Shown: one piece after another, positions 40,725 through 48,698 of the stretch
Layout of the letters: each line of letters begins with the position of its first letter
Numbering within the stretch: position 1 is the stretch's first letter
NCBI RefSeq assembly: GCF_014641655.1
Contig: NZ_BMID01000001.1
Location: forward strand, 1,850,427-1,914,426
DNA length: 64,000 nt
Direction of reading: 5' to 3'
Source of the DNA: Pseudoblastomonas marina
GTDB taxonomy: Bacteria; Pseudomonadota; Alphaproteobacteria; Sphingomonadales; Sphingomonadaceae
Made by a program: the position numbers and the translations under genes
The notes under the pieces: model-generated
The model's database searches: none
What the model was told of the DNA's origin: nothing
What the model saw: only the letters and a program-made list of their open reading frames with translations

Positions 40725-41279
40725 ATGGGCGACGGAAAGCGCATCTTTTTCCTCGGGCTCGGCCCGATCGGCGGCGCCATCGCGCGCCGGCTTGCCGCCG
40801 CCGGCCACGAAGTGATCGTCTACGATCGTAGCGACGACCGCGCCGATGCCTGGGTAGCCTCCGATGACAGCGGCGCGATCCGCGTGCCGACGCCTGCCAG
40901 CGGGGCCGAAGGCGCCGATGGGGTGATCGCCTGCCTCGACCGCGACGAGGATATCGAGGCGATGTTCCTCGACGAGGACGGCGCGCTGGCCGCTATGCGC
41001 AAGGATGCAGTGCTGATCGACCACACGGCTGGTCCAATCAGGATTGTGCGGCTTTTGGCGCAGGATGGTTCGGCTCATGGCGTCCACCTTGTCGATGCAC
41101 CCGTCGCCTGCGGTCGGGCGGAGGACGAGAATGGCACGCTTGCGATCGCATGCGACTGCAGCGAAGAAGCGCTCGCCCTCGCCCGTCCGATCATGGATGC
41201 CTATGCCGCGCGCATCATCCACGCCGGCGCGGCAGGATCCGGACAGGCAGCCGCGATGGCGAACCAGGAACGAGTTTGA
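40725..41279 (+). pseudogene. Truncated 3-hydroxyisobutyrate dehydrogenase-like protein
   Basis: 184 aa starting MGDGKRIFFLGLGPIGGAIARRLAAAGHEVIVYDRS, a clear N-terminal NAD(P)-binding domain of the beta-hydroxyacid dehydrogenase family. The signature region is HLVDAPVACGRAEDENGTLAI (normally DAPVSGG...A..GTL). The protein stops at GSGQAAAMANQERV, exactly where full-length members (about 290 aa) begin the long helix and C-terminal domain with the catalytic Lys (GSGxxxKxxNN). So the catalytic half is missing. The break abuts the amidohydrolase start region, suggesting deletion. A short functional form cannot be excluded. Confidence 0.7.
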
Positions 41280-41292
41280 TGGGAGTGAAAAG

Positions 41293-42954
41293 GTGAAGAT
41301 GATTCGGGTCGCGCTGGCTGCGCTGGCGCTCGGAATGACGGGCACGGCGGCACACGCCGACACGCTGTTCGACGACGTCCAGGGCATCACTCTCGACGAA
41401 GAAGGCAAGATCCAGCGCTTTGTCGCCTTGCTCGTCGGTGACGATGGCCGGATCAAGCAGGTCTTCCAGCGCGGCGAGGAATTGCCGCGCGACGTCGATT
41501 TTCGCGAGGATGGCCGGGGCCGCGTGATGATGCCCGGCCTGTTCGACGCACACGTTCACGTGATGGGCATCGGCTTCGGCGCGCTGACCCTCGACCTGTC
41601 GCAGACCAAGTCGCTCGAGGAAGCGCAGGCGCTGATCGCGGCCTATGTCGAGGAGTTTCCCGACCGTCCCTGGATCCTCGGTCGCGGCTGGAACCAGGAA
41701 ATCTGGGGCCTGGGTCGCTTCCCGACCGCAGCCGAGCTCGACGCGGTGGTAGGCGATCGCCCCGTATGGCTCGAACGGGTCGACGGCCACGCCGCCTGGG
41801 CGAACAGCAAGGCGCTCGAACTGGCGGGCGTGACCGCCTCGACCCAATCGCCCTCGGGCGGCCGGATCGAACGGCTGCCGGGGACTCGCACGCCCTCGGG
41901 CGTGTTCGTCGATGCGGCGATGGACCTCGTGCAAAAGGTGGTCCTGCCGCCGCGCCCGGTCGATCGCGACCTTGCGCTGCAGGCCGCGCAGAAGATCCTC
42001 GTGCGCAACGGTATCGTCGCGGTCGCCGATATGGGGACCACGATCGAGGACTGGCAGAGCTTCCGCCGTGCCGGCGATAGCGGCGCGCTCGACATCCGGA
42101 TCGTGAGCTACGCCGCCGGGATCGACAACATGTCGCTGATCGGTGGCCCCGGACCGACCCGCTGGCTGTATGGCGATCGCCTGCACATGGCAGGTGTGAA
42201 GCTCTATCTCGACGGTGCGCTCGGATCGCGTGGGGCATGGTTGAAGGAGCCCTATGCCGACGCACCCGACCAGACCGGACTGCCGCTCGCGACACCCGCG
42301 CAATTGCGCAACACGATGAGCCGCGCCTCGCTCAACAATTTCCAGCTGGCGATCCACGCCATCGGCGACGCCGCCAATGCCGAAGTCCTCAACGCGATCG
42401 ACGATCTCGACGAGACCTACGAGGGCGATCGTCGCTGGCGCATCGAACATGCGCAGATCGTCGCGCCGCAGGACCTCGCGCGATTCGGACAGCTCGGGGT
42501 CATCGCCTCGATGCAGCCGCTCCACCAGACATCAGACATGTTCATGGCCGAGGCGCGACTCGATCCCGCCCGGCTCGAGGGTGCCTATGCCTGGGATACG
42601 ATCCGCGAGAATGGCGGCCACCTCGCCTTCGGGTCGGACGCGCCGGTCGAACCGGCCGATGCCTTCGCCGGCCTCGCGGTCGCGGTCTCGCGCCAGAACG
42701 CAGAAGGCGAGCCTTATGGCGGCTGGAGGAGCGAGGAAGCGATCAACTTCGAACAGGCGCTTGCGGCCTTCACCACCGGTGCCGCCTATGCCGCATTCGC
42801 CGAAGATCGACTCGGGCGCATCGCGCCCGGCATGCGTGCCGATTTCCTGTTCGTCGATCGCGACCCGACCATGGCCTCTCCCAGTCAACTGCGCGAGACG
42901 CGCGTGCTGGAAACTTGGATCGGTGGCCGGAGGGTCTATCGCGAAGCCGAATAA
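41293..42954 (+). CDS. Exported amidohydrolase (YtcJ-like, amidohydrolase family 3)
   Basis: 553 aa from the GTG at 41293 (MKMIRVALAALALGMTGTAA, a signal peptide); an ATG at 41299 would remove two residues. GGGAG at 41281-41285 supports the GTG. Metal-binding FDAHVHVMGIG lies near residue 85, then IHAIGDAANAE, RIEHAQIV and the late metal Asp in AFGSDAPVEPAD. This is the YtcJ-type layout. Substrate is unknown; members act on N-substituted amides or cyclic ureas. Follows the truncated dehydrogenase by 13 bp. Confidence 0.88.
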   Translation: MKMIRVALAALALGMTGTAAHADTLFDDVQGITLDEEGKIQRFVALLVGDDGRIKQVFQRGEELPRDVDFREDGRGRVMMPGLFDAHVHVMGIGFGALTLDLSQTKSLEEAQALIAAYVEEFPDRPWILGRGWNQEIWGLGRFPTAAELDAVVGDRPVWLERVDGHAAWANSKALELAGVTASTQSPSGGRIERLPGTRTPSGVFVDAAMDLVQKVVLPPRPVDRDLALQAAQKILVRNGIVAVADMGTTIEDWQSFRRAGDSGALDIRIVSYAAGIDNMSLIGGPGPTRWLYGDRLHMAGVKLYLDGALGSRGAWLKEPYADAPDQTGLPLATPAQLRNTMSRASLNNFQLAIHAIGDAANAEVLNAIDDLDETYEGDRRWRIEHAQIVAPQDLARFGQLGVIASMQPLHQTSDMFMAEARLDPARLEGAYAWDTIRENGGHLAFGSDAPVEPADAFAGLAVAVSRQNAEGEPYGGWRSEEAINFEQALAAFTTGAAYAAFAEDRLGRIAPGMRADFLFVDRDPTMASPSQLRETRVLETWIGGRRVYREAE

Positions 42955-42962
42955 AACGGTAT

Positions 42963-43018
42963 GGGAACGTAACTTAATGGAAACCATTCCCGCCTAGCGC
43001 ATGGATGTGCGATCCATG
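42963..43018 (+). other. Hairpins following the amidohydrolase gene
   Basis: AATGG-AAA-CCATT (42976-42988) sits inside a GGGAA...TTCCC pair. CATGGAT-GTGCG-ATCCATG (43000-43018) has perfect 7-bp arms. No T-runs follow. They may protect the 3' end of the transcript or be regulatory sites; the rest of 42955-43163 contains no gene. Confidence 0.45.
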
Positions 43019-43163
43019 GGTCCGCGCGGGAAGGAACGCTGCAAATCGGCAACAGTTCGAAGATTGGGCTGAAATGTAGCGCGAAATTGAAACAGAAGGC
43101 TTGTCTTGAGGGTTCGAATCGCATAGAGCCCCAAATCGAAAGAGCTCAAAGGAGACTTTAAGA

Positions 43164-43382
43164 ATGAATATCCGTACTTTCGCCGCTGCCGCTGCAGCGC
43201 TGACTCTCACGACCACGCCGGTTCTGGCGCAGGCCGATGCCAGCCGCACCGCCGCACCCGCGGAAGAAGCGGAAGCGGGCTTCGGTTCGTCGAGCCTCCT
43301 CCTCATTCTCGCGATCGTCGCGTTCGGCGCCGGCATCTTCGTGCTCGCCGACAACGACGACGACACGCCGGTCAGCCCGTAA
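43164..43382 (+). CDS. Small exported membrane protein with DDDTPVSP tail (paralogue 1)
   Basis: 72 aa. AAGGAG lies just upstream of the ATG. A signal peptide (MNIRTFAAAAAALTLTTTPVLAQA) is followed by an Ala/Glu stretch (RTAAPAEEAEAGFG), one hydrophobic helix (LLLILAIVAFGAGIFVLA, about 46-63) and an acidic DNDDDTPVSP end. It has the same layout and end as the 70-aa product at 43655-43867. It carries its own terminator. Unknown function. Confidence 0.8.
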   Translation: MNIRTFAAAAAALTLTTTPVLAQADASRTAAPAEEAEAGFGSSSLLLILAIVAFGAGIFVLADNDDDTPVSP

Positions 43383-43405
43383 GACCGACGCTAAACGAAT
43401 TCGAA

Positions 43406-43434
43406 AGCGGGGCCTTCGTGCCCCGCTTTTTTTG
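43406..43434 (+). terminator. Intrinsic terminator of paralogue 1
   Basis: AGCGGGGC-CTTCGT-GCCCCGCT stem (43406-43427) followed by seven T. Strong rho-independent terminator. The remainder of the gap up to 43654 presumably contains the promoter of the second copy; no convincing -35/-10 stands out. Confidence 0.92.
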
Positions 43435-43654
43435 TCTGCATTGTAGGCACATCACCCCCGAAAGTCAGACTTCGACCGGTTGACGCCGTCCATATTGTCG
43501 CGCAAATGTTGGCCTGAGCCCGATAATTGGTATTTTCGGTATTATTCAGGCTTTTACTGGCGGTCGTCGTTCATCAGGAACGGTTGATCGCGCACTTGGA
43601 ACGTCCCGCGGGTCGCTCCGTTGGAATAGTGAATCCGCACTCGCAGGAGGGAAT

Positions 43655-43867
43655 ATGAATATCAAAAAGACACTCATCGCCGGCGCCTCGGCTTCCATGC
43701 TGATCGCGTCGCCGATCGCCGCGCAGGCCGATCGCGCCTCGGCTCCGGCCGAAGACAGCGAACAGGTCTTCGGTGGTAGCTTCCTCATTTCCGCGCTGAT
43801 CGTTGCCGCCGTCGTGGTCGGCATCGTTCTCATCGCCGACGATGACGATGAACCCGTCAGCCCGTAA
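43655..43867 (+). CDS. Small exported membrane protein with DDDEPVSP tail (paralogue 2)
   Basis: 70 aa starting MNIKKTLIAGASASMLIASP with a signal peptide, then RASAPAEDSEQVFGGSFL, one hydrophobic helix (ALIVAAVVVGIVLIA) and DDDDEPVSP. GGAGGG lies 5-10 nt before the ATG. The same architecture, APAE box and PVSP terminus as the preceding gene show a tandem duplication that has diverged. Each copy has its own terminator, so each is its own transcription unit. Confidence 0.8.
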   Translation: MNIKKTLIAGASASMLIASPIAAQADRASAPAEDSEQVFGGSFLISALIVAAVVVGIVLIADDDDEPVSP

Positions 43868-43894
43868 GGCTCGACGAACTATTGGAATTGAACG

Positions 43895-43916
43895 CGGGGC
43901 CATTCGGCCCCGTTTT
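43895..43916 (+). terminator. Intrinsic terminator of paralogue 2
   Basis: CGGGGC-CATTCG-GCCCCG stem (43895-43912) followed by TTTT. It ends 4 bp before the tatC stop on the other strand and may serve both transcripts. Confidence 0.85.
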
Positions 43917-43920
43917 CATG

Positions 43921-44712
43921 TCAGGCGTCGGTTTCCGGCTGGCCTGCGACGTCCTGCCGATCGCGCTTGCGCTCGGACAGGCGCATCAACACCAGCGATC
44001 CTTCGAACAGGAGGAACAGCGGTACCGCGAGCAGGATCTGCGAAAACACATCGGGCGGCGTGATGATCGCAGCGACCGTCACGATCCCGACGATGACATA
44101 GCGCCGCGCCTTCGCGAGCTGCGCGCGTTCGACGATCCCGGCCCGGTTCAGCAGCAAGAGGAAAACCGGCAGCAGGAAGCTGACGCCGAACACGATGATG
44201 AACCGCATAACGAGCGCAAGGTAATCTCCCACCGCGGGCAGCGCCTCGACCGTCAGCCCGCCGCGCTCGCCCTGGAATCCCAGAAACCATTTGAATGCGG
44301 TGGGCATCACCACGAAATAGGCCAGCGATGCGCCCGAGAGGAACAGCACGGGCGTCGCGAGCAGGAACGGCAGGAACGCCTTCTTCTCCTTCGCATACAG
44401 CCCAGGCGCGACGAACGCCCACAGCTGGTTCGCGATGAAGGGGAAGGACAGCAGGAAGCCCGCGAACAACGCGACCTTCATGTCGACGAAGAACTGTTCG
44501 TAGAGCTTGGTGAAGATCAGCTGCCCCTGCCCTTCGGCAAAGGCGCTGCGCAGCGGAAGCACCAGCCAGCCGAAGATCACATCGGCGAATGGCAGGCAAA
44601 TGGCGAAGCCTACGCCGAGGAACACCAGCGCGCGGACCAGCCTGGTGCGCAATTCGGCGAGGTGTTCGACCAGCGGGGCCTGCGTTTCGTCGAGATCCTT
44701 GATCAGCGCCAT
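43921..44712 (-). CDS. tatC: Sec-independent protein translocase TatC
   Basis: Core of the twin-arginine translocase; with TatB it binds RR-signal peptides of folded precursors. The 263-aa protein has six hydrophobic helices. Family segments visible are PLVEHLAELRTRLVRAL at the N-terminus, FVAPGLYAKEKKAFLPF, and ITPPDVFSQILLAVPLFLLFE. ATG at 44712 shares a base with the tatB stop (TGATG). It ends the eight-gene minus-strand run from argS. Confidence 0.96.
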   Translation of the reverse strand: MALIKDLDETQAPLVEHLAELRTRLVRALVFLGVGFAICLPFADVIFGWLVLPLRSAFAEGQGQLIFTKLYEQFFVDMKVALFAGFLLSFPFIANQLWAFVAPGLYAKEKKAFLPFLLATPVLFLSGASLAYFVVMPTAFKWFLGFQGERGGLTVEALPAVGDYLALVMRFIIVFGVSFLLPVFLLLLNRAGIVERAQLAKARRYVIVGIVTVAAIITPPDVFSQILLAVPLFLLFEGSLVLMRLSERKRDRQDVAGQPETDA

Positions 44713-45158
44713 CAGCCGTGCCCCTCATTGCTGCCCCTGCCAAACGGCAATTGCGGAAGTTCGGACGGCAGCGGTGGGTCGTCGGGATCGCGCGCGGGCT
44801 TCGCCTCGGCGCTCTCCGACGCTTCTTCGGGCGGAGCTGCCAGCGGCCGCATTTGCGGTTCTTCGGCCTCGGTCGCCTGGCGCTTACGCATGGGCTCGAA
44901 CTCGGCGATGTCCTCGGTCGCTTCGGGATGGTCGCGCATGATCCGTTCGTTCTGCGCCTTCCACTCCTTCTCCATGTCCTCCATTTCCGCCTCGCGGATC
45001 ATCGTGTCGATGCCCGAGCGGACGTGGTTGGACATGCGGCGTATCTTGCCGAGCCAGCGTCCCGCCTGTCGCAAGGCAGCAGGCATGTCTTTCGGACCGA
45101 TCACCGCGACCGCGACGACCAGGATGATCAGGATTTCGGCGGCGCCGATGTCGAACAT
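44712..45158 (-). CDS. tatB: Sec-independent protein translocase TatB
   Basis: 148-aa single-span protein: N-terminal helix MFDIGAAEILIILVVAVAVIG followed by PKDMPAALRQAGRWLGKIRRM, an amphipathic helix with the Pro hinge typical of TatB. A long charged, Pro-rich tail follows. It is longer than E. coli TatA and begins MFDIG, both diagnostic for TatB. It lies 21 bp after tatA. Confidence 0.93.
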   Translation of the reverse strand: MFDIGAAEILIILVVAVAVIGPKDMPAALRQAGRWLGKIRRMSNHVRSGIDTMIREAEMEDMEKEWKAQNERIMRDHPEATEDIAEFEPMRKRQATEAEEPQMRPLAAPPEEASESAEAKPARDPDDPPLPSELPQLPFGRGSNEGHG

Positions 45159-45179
45159 GGGCTCTTGTGCCTCGCGGGT

Positions 45180-45431
45180 TTAGCGCGCGCCCTTGCTGCC
45201 GTCCTTGGTTTCGGTCGGCGTCGGCGGAACAGCGCCATCCGAGGCACTCGGCGGCGGGATCTGGCGCGTGGGTTCGGATGGCTCGGACGGCTTGTCCTCG
45301 TCGCTCATCCCCTCCTTGAAGCTTTTCACACCCTTGCCGAAATCGCCCATCATTTCCGAAATCTTGCCGCGCCCGAACAGGACGAGGATGACAAGCGCGA
45401 TAATAAGAAGCTGCCAGACGCTGAGGCCCAT
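45180..45431 (-). CDS. tatA: Sec-independent protein translocase TatA
   Basis: 83-aa pore-forming subunit starting [20 protein letters not shown], the TatA transmembrane helix. The [23 protein letters not shown] amphipathic helix follows with the FGxGK hinge. The tail is Pro/Ser-rich. ATG at 45431; upstream codons in this frame belong to the scpB end region. Confidence 0.95.
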   Translation of the reverse strand: MGLSVWQLLIIALVILVLFGRGKISEMMGDFGKGVKSFKEGMSDEDKPSEPSEPTRQIPPPSASDGAVPPTPTETKDGSKGAR

Positions 45432-45477
45432 GGGAAATTCCTTGTTGGTTCGAAGCCCGATATAGGCGTTCGGCCAG

Positions 45478-46110
45478 CTATTCGCCAGCCGCGTCCGTAT
45501 CGGTTCGCGCGAATTCACCGTCGTCGCCGTCGTCCTCGGCGGTCTCGTCTCCGCCCTCAAAATCGAGCGCTTCCATCGCCGCATCGACCGGATCCAGCAG
45601 CCCGGCGGCGCGCAGATCCTCTATCCCCGGCAGGTCGCGGCGCGATTCGAGCCCGAAATGGGCGAGGAATTCGGGGGTGGTGAGATAGGTGAGCGGTCGA
45701 CCGGGCACTTCTCGACGCGGGCCCATCCGTACCCAGCCTGCCTCCATCAACACGTCGAGCGTGCCGCCGCTGGTCTGAACCCCGCGAATCGATTCGATTT
45801 CGGCCCGCGTGACCGGTTCGTGATAGGCGATGATCGCGAGGACTTCTGTCGCGGCGCGCGACAGGCGCCGGATCTGCTCTTTTTCGCGCCGCAGCAGGTG
45901 CGCGAGATCGGGGGCAGTCTGGAAGAACCACTTCTTGCCGCGCTCGACCAGCCGCACCCCGCGTTTCGCATAATGCGCCTGCAGTTCGGCCAGTGCCGGC
46001 TTGACGTCGGCATCGCCGAGATGCGTCGAGATGTCCTGCCAGGTCATCGGCTCCTCGCTTGCAAAGAGCGTTGCCTCGACCGCCCGCACCAACTCGTCGG
46101 GGGCGCTCAT
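45478..46110 (-). CDS. scpB: Segregation and condensation protein ScpB
   Basis: Partner of the kleisin ScpA in the SMC complex that compacts and segregates chromosomes. The 210-aa protein has the two winged-helix domains of the family: [21 protein letters not shown] at the start and [20 protein letters not shown] in the middle, with [19 protein letters not shown]. The C-terminus is an acidic tail of about 25 residues. Its start overlaps the scpA stop by four bases. Confidence 0.94.
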   Translation of the reverse strand: MSAPDELVRAVEATLFASEEPMTWQDISTHLGDADVKPALAELQAHYAKRGVRLVERGKKWFFQTAPDLAHLLRREKEQIRRLSRAATEVLAIIAYHEPVTRAEIESIRGVQTSGGTLDVLMEAGWVRMGPRREVPGRPLTYLTTPEFLAHFGLESRRDLPGIEDLRAAGLLDPVDAAMEALDFEGGDETAEDDGDDGEFARTDTDAAGE

Positions 46111-46931
46111 GCGGCGTTCTTCGCCTTGGGCATGGCCCGCAGGCGCAGCGGACCGAAAATATCTTCCTGCTCGATTTCCGCCTTGCCCATCCGCGCGAGC
46201 TCAAGCGCAGCGACGAAGCTCGAAGCGAGCGCCGACTTGCGCAATTGCGGATTGGCGTGATCGGGCAGGAAATCGCGGATTTCCATCCATTTGACGCTGA
46301 TACCCAGCATCGAGGACACGCGCGACAACGCGCTGTCGAGCGTCATCACCATCCGCTCGCGCACCATGTGGATCGCCGGCGCAGTGCGCGCCTTCACCTG
46401 TCCATAAGCCTGGACGAGCGCGAAGTGATCGCATTTCCATTTGTGCTTCCTGTCGATCCGCAATCCTTCGGGCGCTCCGCGCACGAACACGTCGCGCCCG
46501 ATCCGGTCGCCGCCCATCAGGCGCGCCGCGGCATCGCGCATCGCCGCGAGCCGCTGGAGTCGCAATTGCAGCCGCAAGGCGAGCTCTTCTGCGCTCGGCT
46601 CGTCCTGCTCTTCCTTGGGCAGCAGCAGCGCCGATTTTAGGTAGGCGAGCCACGCCGCCATCACGAGGTAATCGGCCGCCAATTCGAGCCGCAACGCACC
46701 CGCACGATCGATATAATCGAGATATTGCTCGACCAGCGCGAGGATCGAGATGTTGCGCAGGTCGACCTTTTGCCGCCGCGCAAGGTCGAGCAGGAGATCG
46801 AGCGGCCCCTCCCACCCGTCGAGTTCGAGATAGAGCGCGTCGTCAGGCGTCGGACCGGTAGCGACGCCGTCCCACTCCTCTTCCTCGCCCTCGAACGGTT
46901 CGAGCGTCAGGCCATCGAGCATATCGGTCAT
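46107..46931 (-). CDS. scpA: Segregation and condensation protein ScpA (kleisin)
   Basis: 274-aa kleisin that bridges the SMC heads. The core N-terminal motif LELDGWEGPLDLLLDLARRQKVDL and EQYLDYIDRAGALRLELAADYLVMAAWLAYLKSALLLP match ScpA. A C-terminal winged-helix region (SSFVAALELARMGKAEIEQEDIFGPL) ends the protein. ATG at 46931 overlaps the nagZ stop (ATGA). Confidence 0.94.
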   Translation of the reverse strand: MTDMLDGLTLEPFEGEEEEWDGVATGPTPDDALYLELDGWEGPLDLLLDLARRQKVDLRNISILALVEQYLDYIDRAGALRLELAADYLVMAAWLAYLKSALLLPKEEQDEPSAEELALRLQLRLQRLAAMRDAAARLMGGDRIGRDVFVRGAPEGLRIDRKHKWKCDHFALVQAYGQVKARTAPAIHMVRERMVMTLDSALSRVSSMLGISVKWMEIRDFLPDHANPQLRKSALASSFVAALELARMGKAEIEQEDIFGPLRLRAMPKAKNAA

Positions 46932-47950
46932 GCGGCGACCTCGGCGGCATTCAGCAAGGCATCGCGCTTGGCGATAAGGTCTTCGCGCTGAGCGAGGTCT
47001 CCGCGCGCGAGATCGGTCGCCTCGAGCGCCCGGTCGAGGCGCTGCATACCCTGGTCCGAGAGCGTCCCGCAGCGTTCGGCAATCCCGCGCATGTCGTCCA
47101 TGCGGCCCCAGCAATTGAGCACCAGGTCGCACCCGGCGGCGAGCGCCTTTTCGGAACGTTCGGGGATCGTACCCTCGAGCGCCTGCATATCGATATCGTC
47201 GGTCAGCAGCAGGCCGTCGAAGCCGATCTCACCGCGTATGATGTCGTTGACCACGGTCGGCGATTGCGTCGCGGGGTGCTCGGGGTCCCACGCCTCGAAT
47301 ACCAAGTGGCAGGTCATCCCGATCGGGTAGTCAGCCAGCGCCCGGAACGGCGCGAGATCGTGTTCGAGCTCTTCGGCCGATGCCTCGACCCGCGGGAGTT
47401 CCTTGTGCGAATCGGCCATCGAGCGGCCATGGCCGGGCATGTGCTTGATGCAGCCAGCGACCCCGGCCGAAGCGAAACCGTCGAGGATCGCGCGCCCCAG
47501 CGCGGCGACGCGCATCGGATCGCGGCCCAGTGCGCGATCGCCGATAACATCGTGCGCCCCGTCGACCCGTACGTCGAGCGAGGGATGGCAATCGACGGTG
47601 ATACCGGCTTCGGCGAGTTCGAGCCCCAAAGCCGTGGCATTGACCCTCGCCGCCTCGATCGCGGTGGCGGGAGCGATATCGTAGAGCCTGTCGAAGAGCT
47701 CGCCCGGCGGAAAGGCCGGCCAGACCGGCGGCTTCATCCGCGCAACGCGGCCGCCTTCCTGGTCGATGCAGATAAACAGCTTGTCGCGCCCCTGGATCGC
47801 GCGCAAATCGTCGGTCAGTGCGCGCAATTGCTCGCGGCTCTCGATATTGCGCCCAAACAGGATGTAGCCCGCCGGATCGCAATCACGGAAAAAGGCGCGC
47901 TCCTCGGCAGAGAGCGCGGTTCCGGCAAAGCTGAGGATCGCGGGCATCAT
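46928..47950 (-). CDS. nagZ: Beta-N-acetylhexosaminidase NagZ
   Basis: GH3 enzyme that removes GlcNAc from anhydromuropeptides in the cytoplasm during peptidoglycan recycling. The 340-aa length is normal. Motifs: FICIDQEGGRVARMKPP, CIKHMPGHGRSMADSHKELP (substrate-binding KH and catalytic His region) and LLTDDIDMQAL (nucleophile Asp). The start MMPAILSF has two possible ATGs. The adjacent SPOR protein gene fits a peptidoglycan theme. Confidence 0.95.
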   Translation of the reverse strand: MMPAILSFAGTALSAEERAFFRDCDPAGYILFGRNIESREQLRALTDDLRAIQGRDKLFICIDQEGGRVARMKPPVWPAFPPGELFDRLYDIAPATAIEAARVNATALGLELAEAGITVDCHPSLDVRVDGAHDVIGDRALGRDPMRVAALGRAILDGFASAGVAGCIKHMPGHGRSMADSHKELPRVEASAEELEHDLAPFRALADYPIGMTCHLVFEAWDPEHPATQSPTVVNDIIRGEIGFDGLLLTDDIDMQALEGTIPERSEKALAAGCDLVLNCWGRMDDMRGIAERCGTLSDQGMQRLDRALEATDLARGDLAQREDLIAKRDALLNAAEVAA

Positions 47951-48047
47951 CGCGGAAATGTGCGCCTGTCGCGCGGTTCAGCGCAAGCGCGAGAGCGACG
48001 GGAAGTGTGGAAAGAGAGTCCGGTCGAGTCGACGCCGAACTGTGCAC

Positions 48048-48686
48048 TCAATCGCGGACCTGGCAGTCGATACCCACCGAACGCAATTCGCCGCACAGCG
48101 CGTTCGCTTGCGACGCATTCGGGGCGAGCGCCTGGAGCCGGAAGACGGTGCCGATATCGGCGCGCGCTTCCTCGATCCGGTAATTGCGACCTTGCAACGG
48201 GCCGTTTGCGGACAACTCCGCCCACGCCTGCTCGGCACGATTGCGACTGCGATAGGCACCGACCTGCACACCAACGCCGGACGCCGGTGCCTGACTCTCC
48301 GCAGGTGCTGTCGGAGTGTCGACTTCGCTGCCACCTGCTAGCTGCGCCTGCTGCGTCTGCCCCTCGGCAGCGGTCGGCGCACTATCCCCGGTGCGGTCGA
48401 ATTCGCGTCCGCCGCGATGTTCGGGCGCGATCTTGTAAGGACCATCCGGCGCGGCGATCACTTCGCCGGACGCGGTTTCGGCCGGGTCGCCGGAATTGCC
48501 GTACAGAAACCAGATTGCCCCGACTATCGCGATCATCGCGGCCAGCGCGATCAGGCAGAGGACCACTATCCGGCGCGTATCGAACGCGTCCTCGTCCTCA
48601 TCCTCGAGCCCGCTTTCGAGCCAGGGCAGGCTGCGCTCTTCCTCGAGCGCGAGGCGATCGTCGTTTCCGTATGCCGCGTCGGACAT
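48048..48686 (-). CDS. SPOR-domain membrane protein
   Basis: 212 aa: acidic cytoplasmic N-terminus (about 1-38), one transmembrane helix (about 40-62, VVLCLIALAAMIAIVGAIW), a Ser/Thr/Pro/Gln-rich periplasmic linker and a C-terminal SPOR domain (VGVQVGAYRSRNRAEQAWAEL ... RLQALAPNASQANALC). SPOR domains bind denuded glycan strands at the division septum. It sits 12 bp after argS and before nagZ, the usual arrangement in this lineage. Confidence 0.92.
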   Translation of the reverse strand: MSDAAYGNDDRLALEEERSLPWLESGLEDEDEDAFDTRRIVVLCLIALAAMIAIVGAIWFLYGNSGDPAETASGEVIAAPDGPYKIAPEHRGGREFDRTGDSAPTAAEGQTQQAQLAGGSEVDTPTAPAESQAPASGVGVQVGAYRSRNRAEQAWAELSANGPLQGRNYRIEEARADIGTVFRLQALAPNASQANALCGELRSVGIDCQVRD

Positions 48687-48698
48687 GGCCGCAGGTCC

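Noticed and set aside
43100-43135. tRNA-like T-loop sequence GGTTCGAATC at 43111
   Set aside because: Flanking bases do not pair into a T-stem, and no acceptor, D or anticodon arms are found around it.
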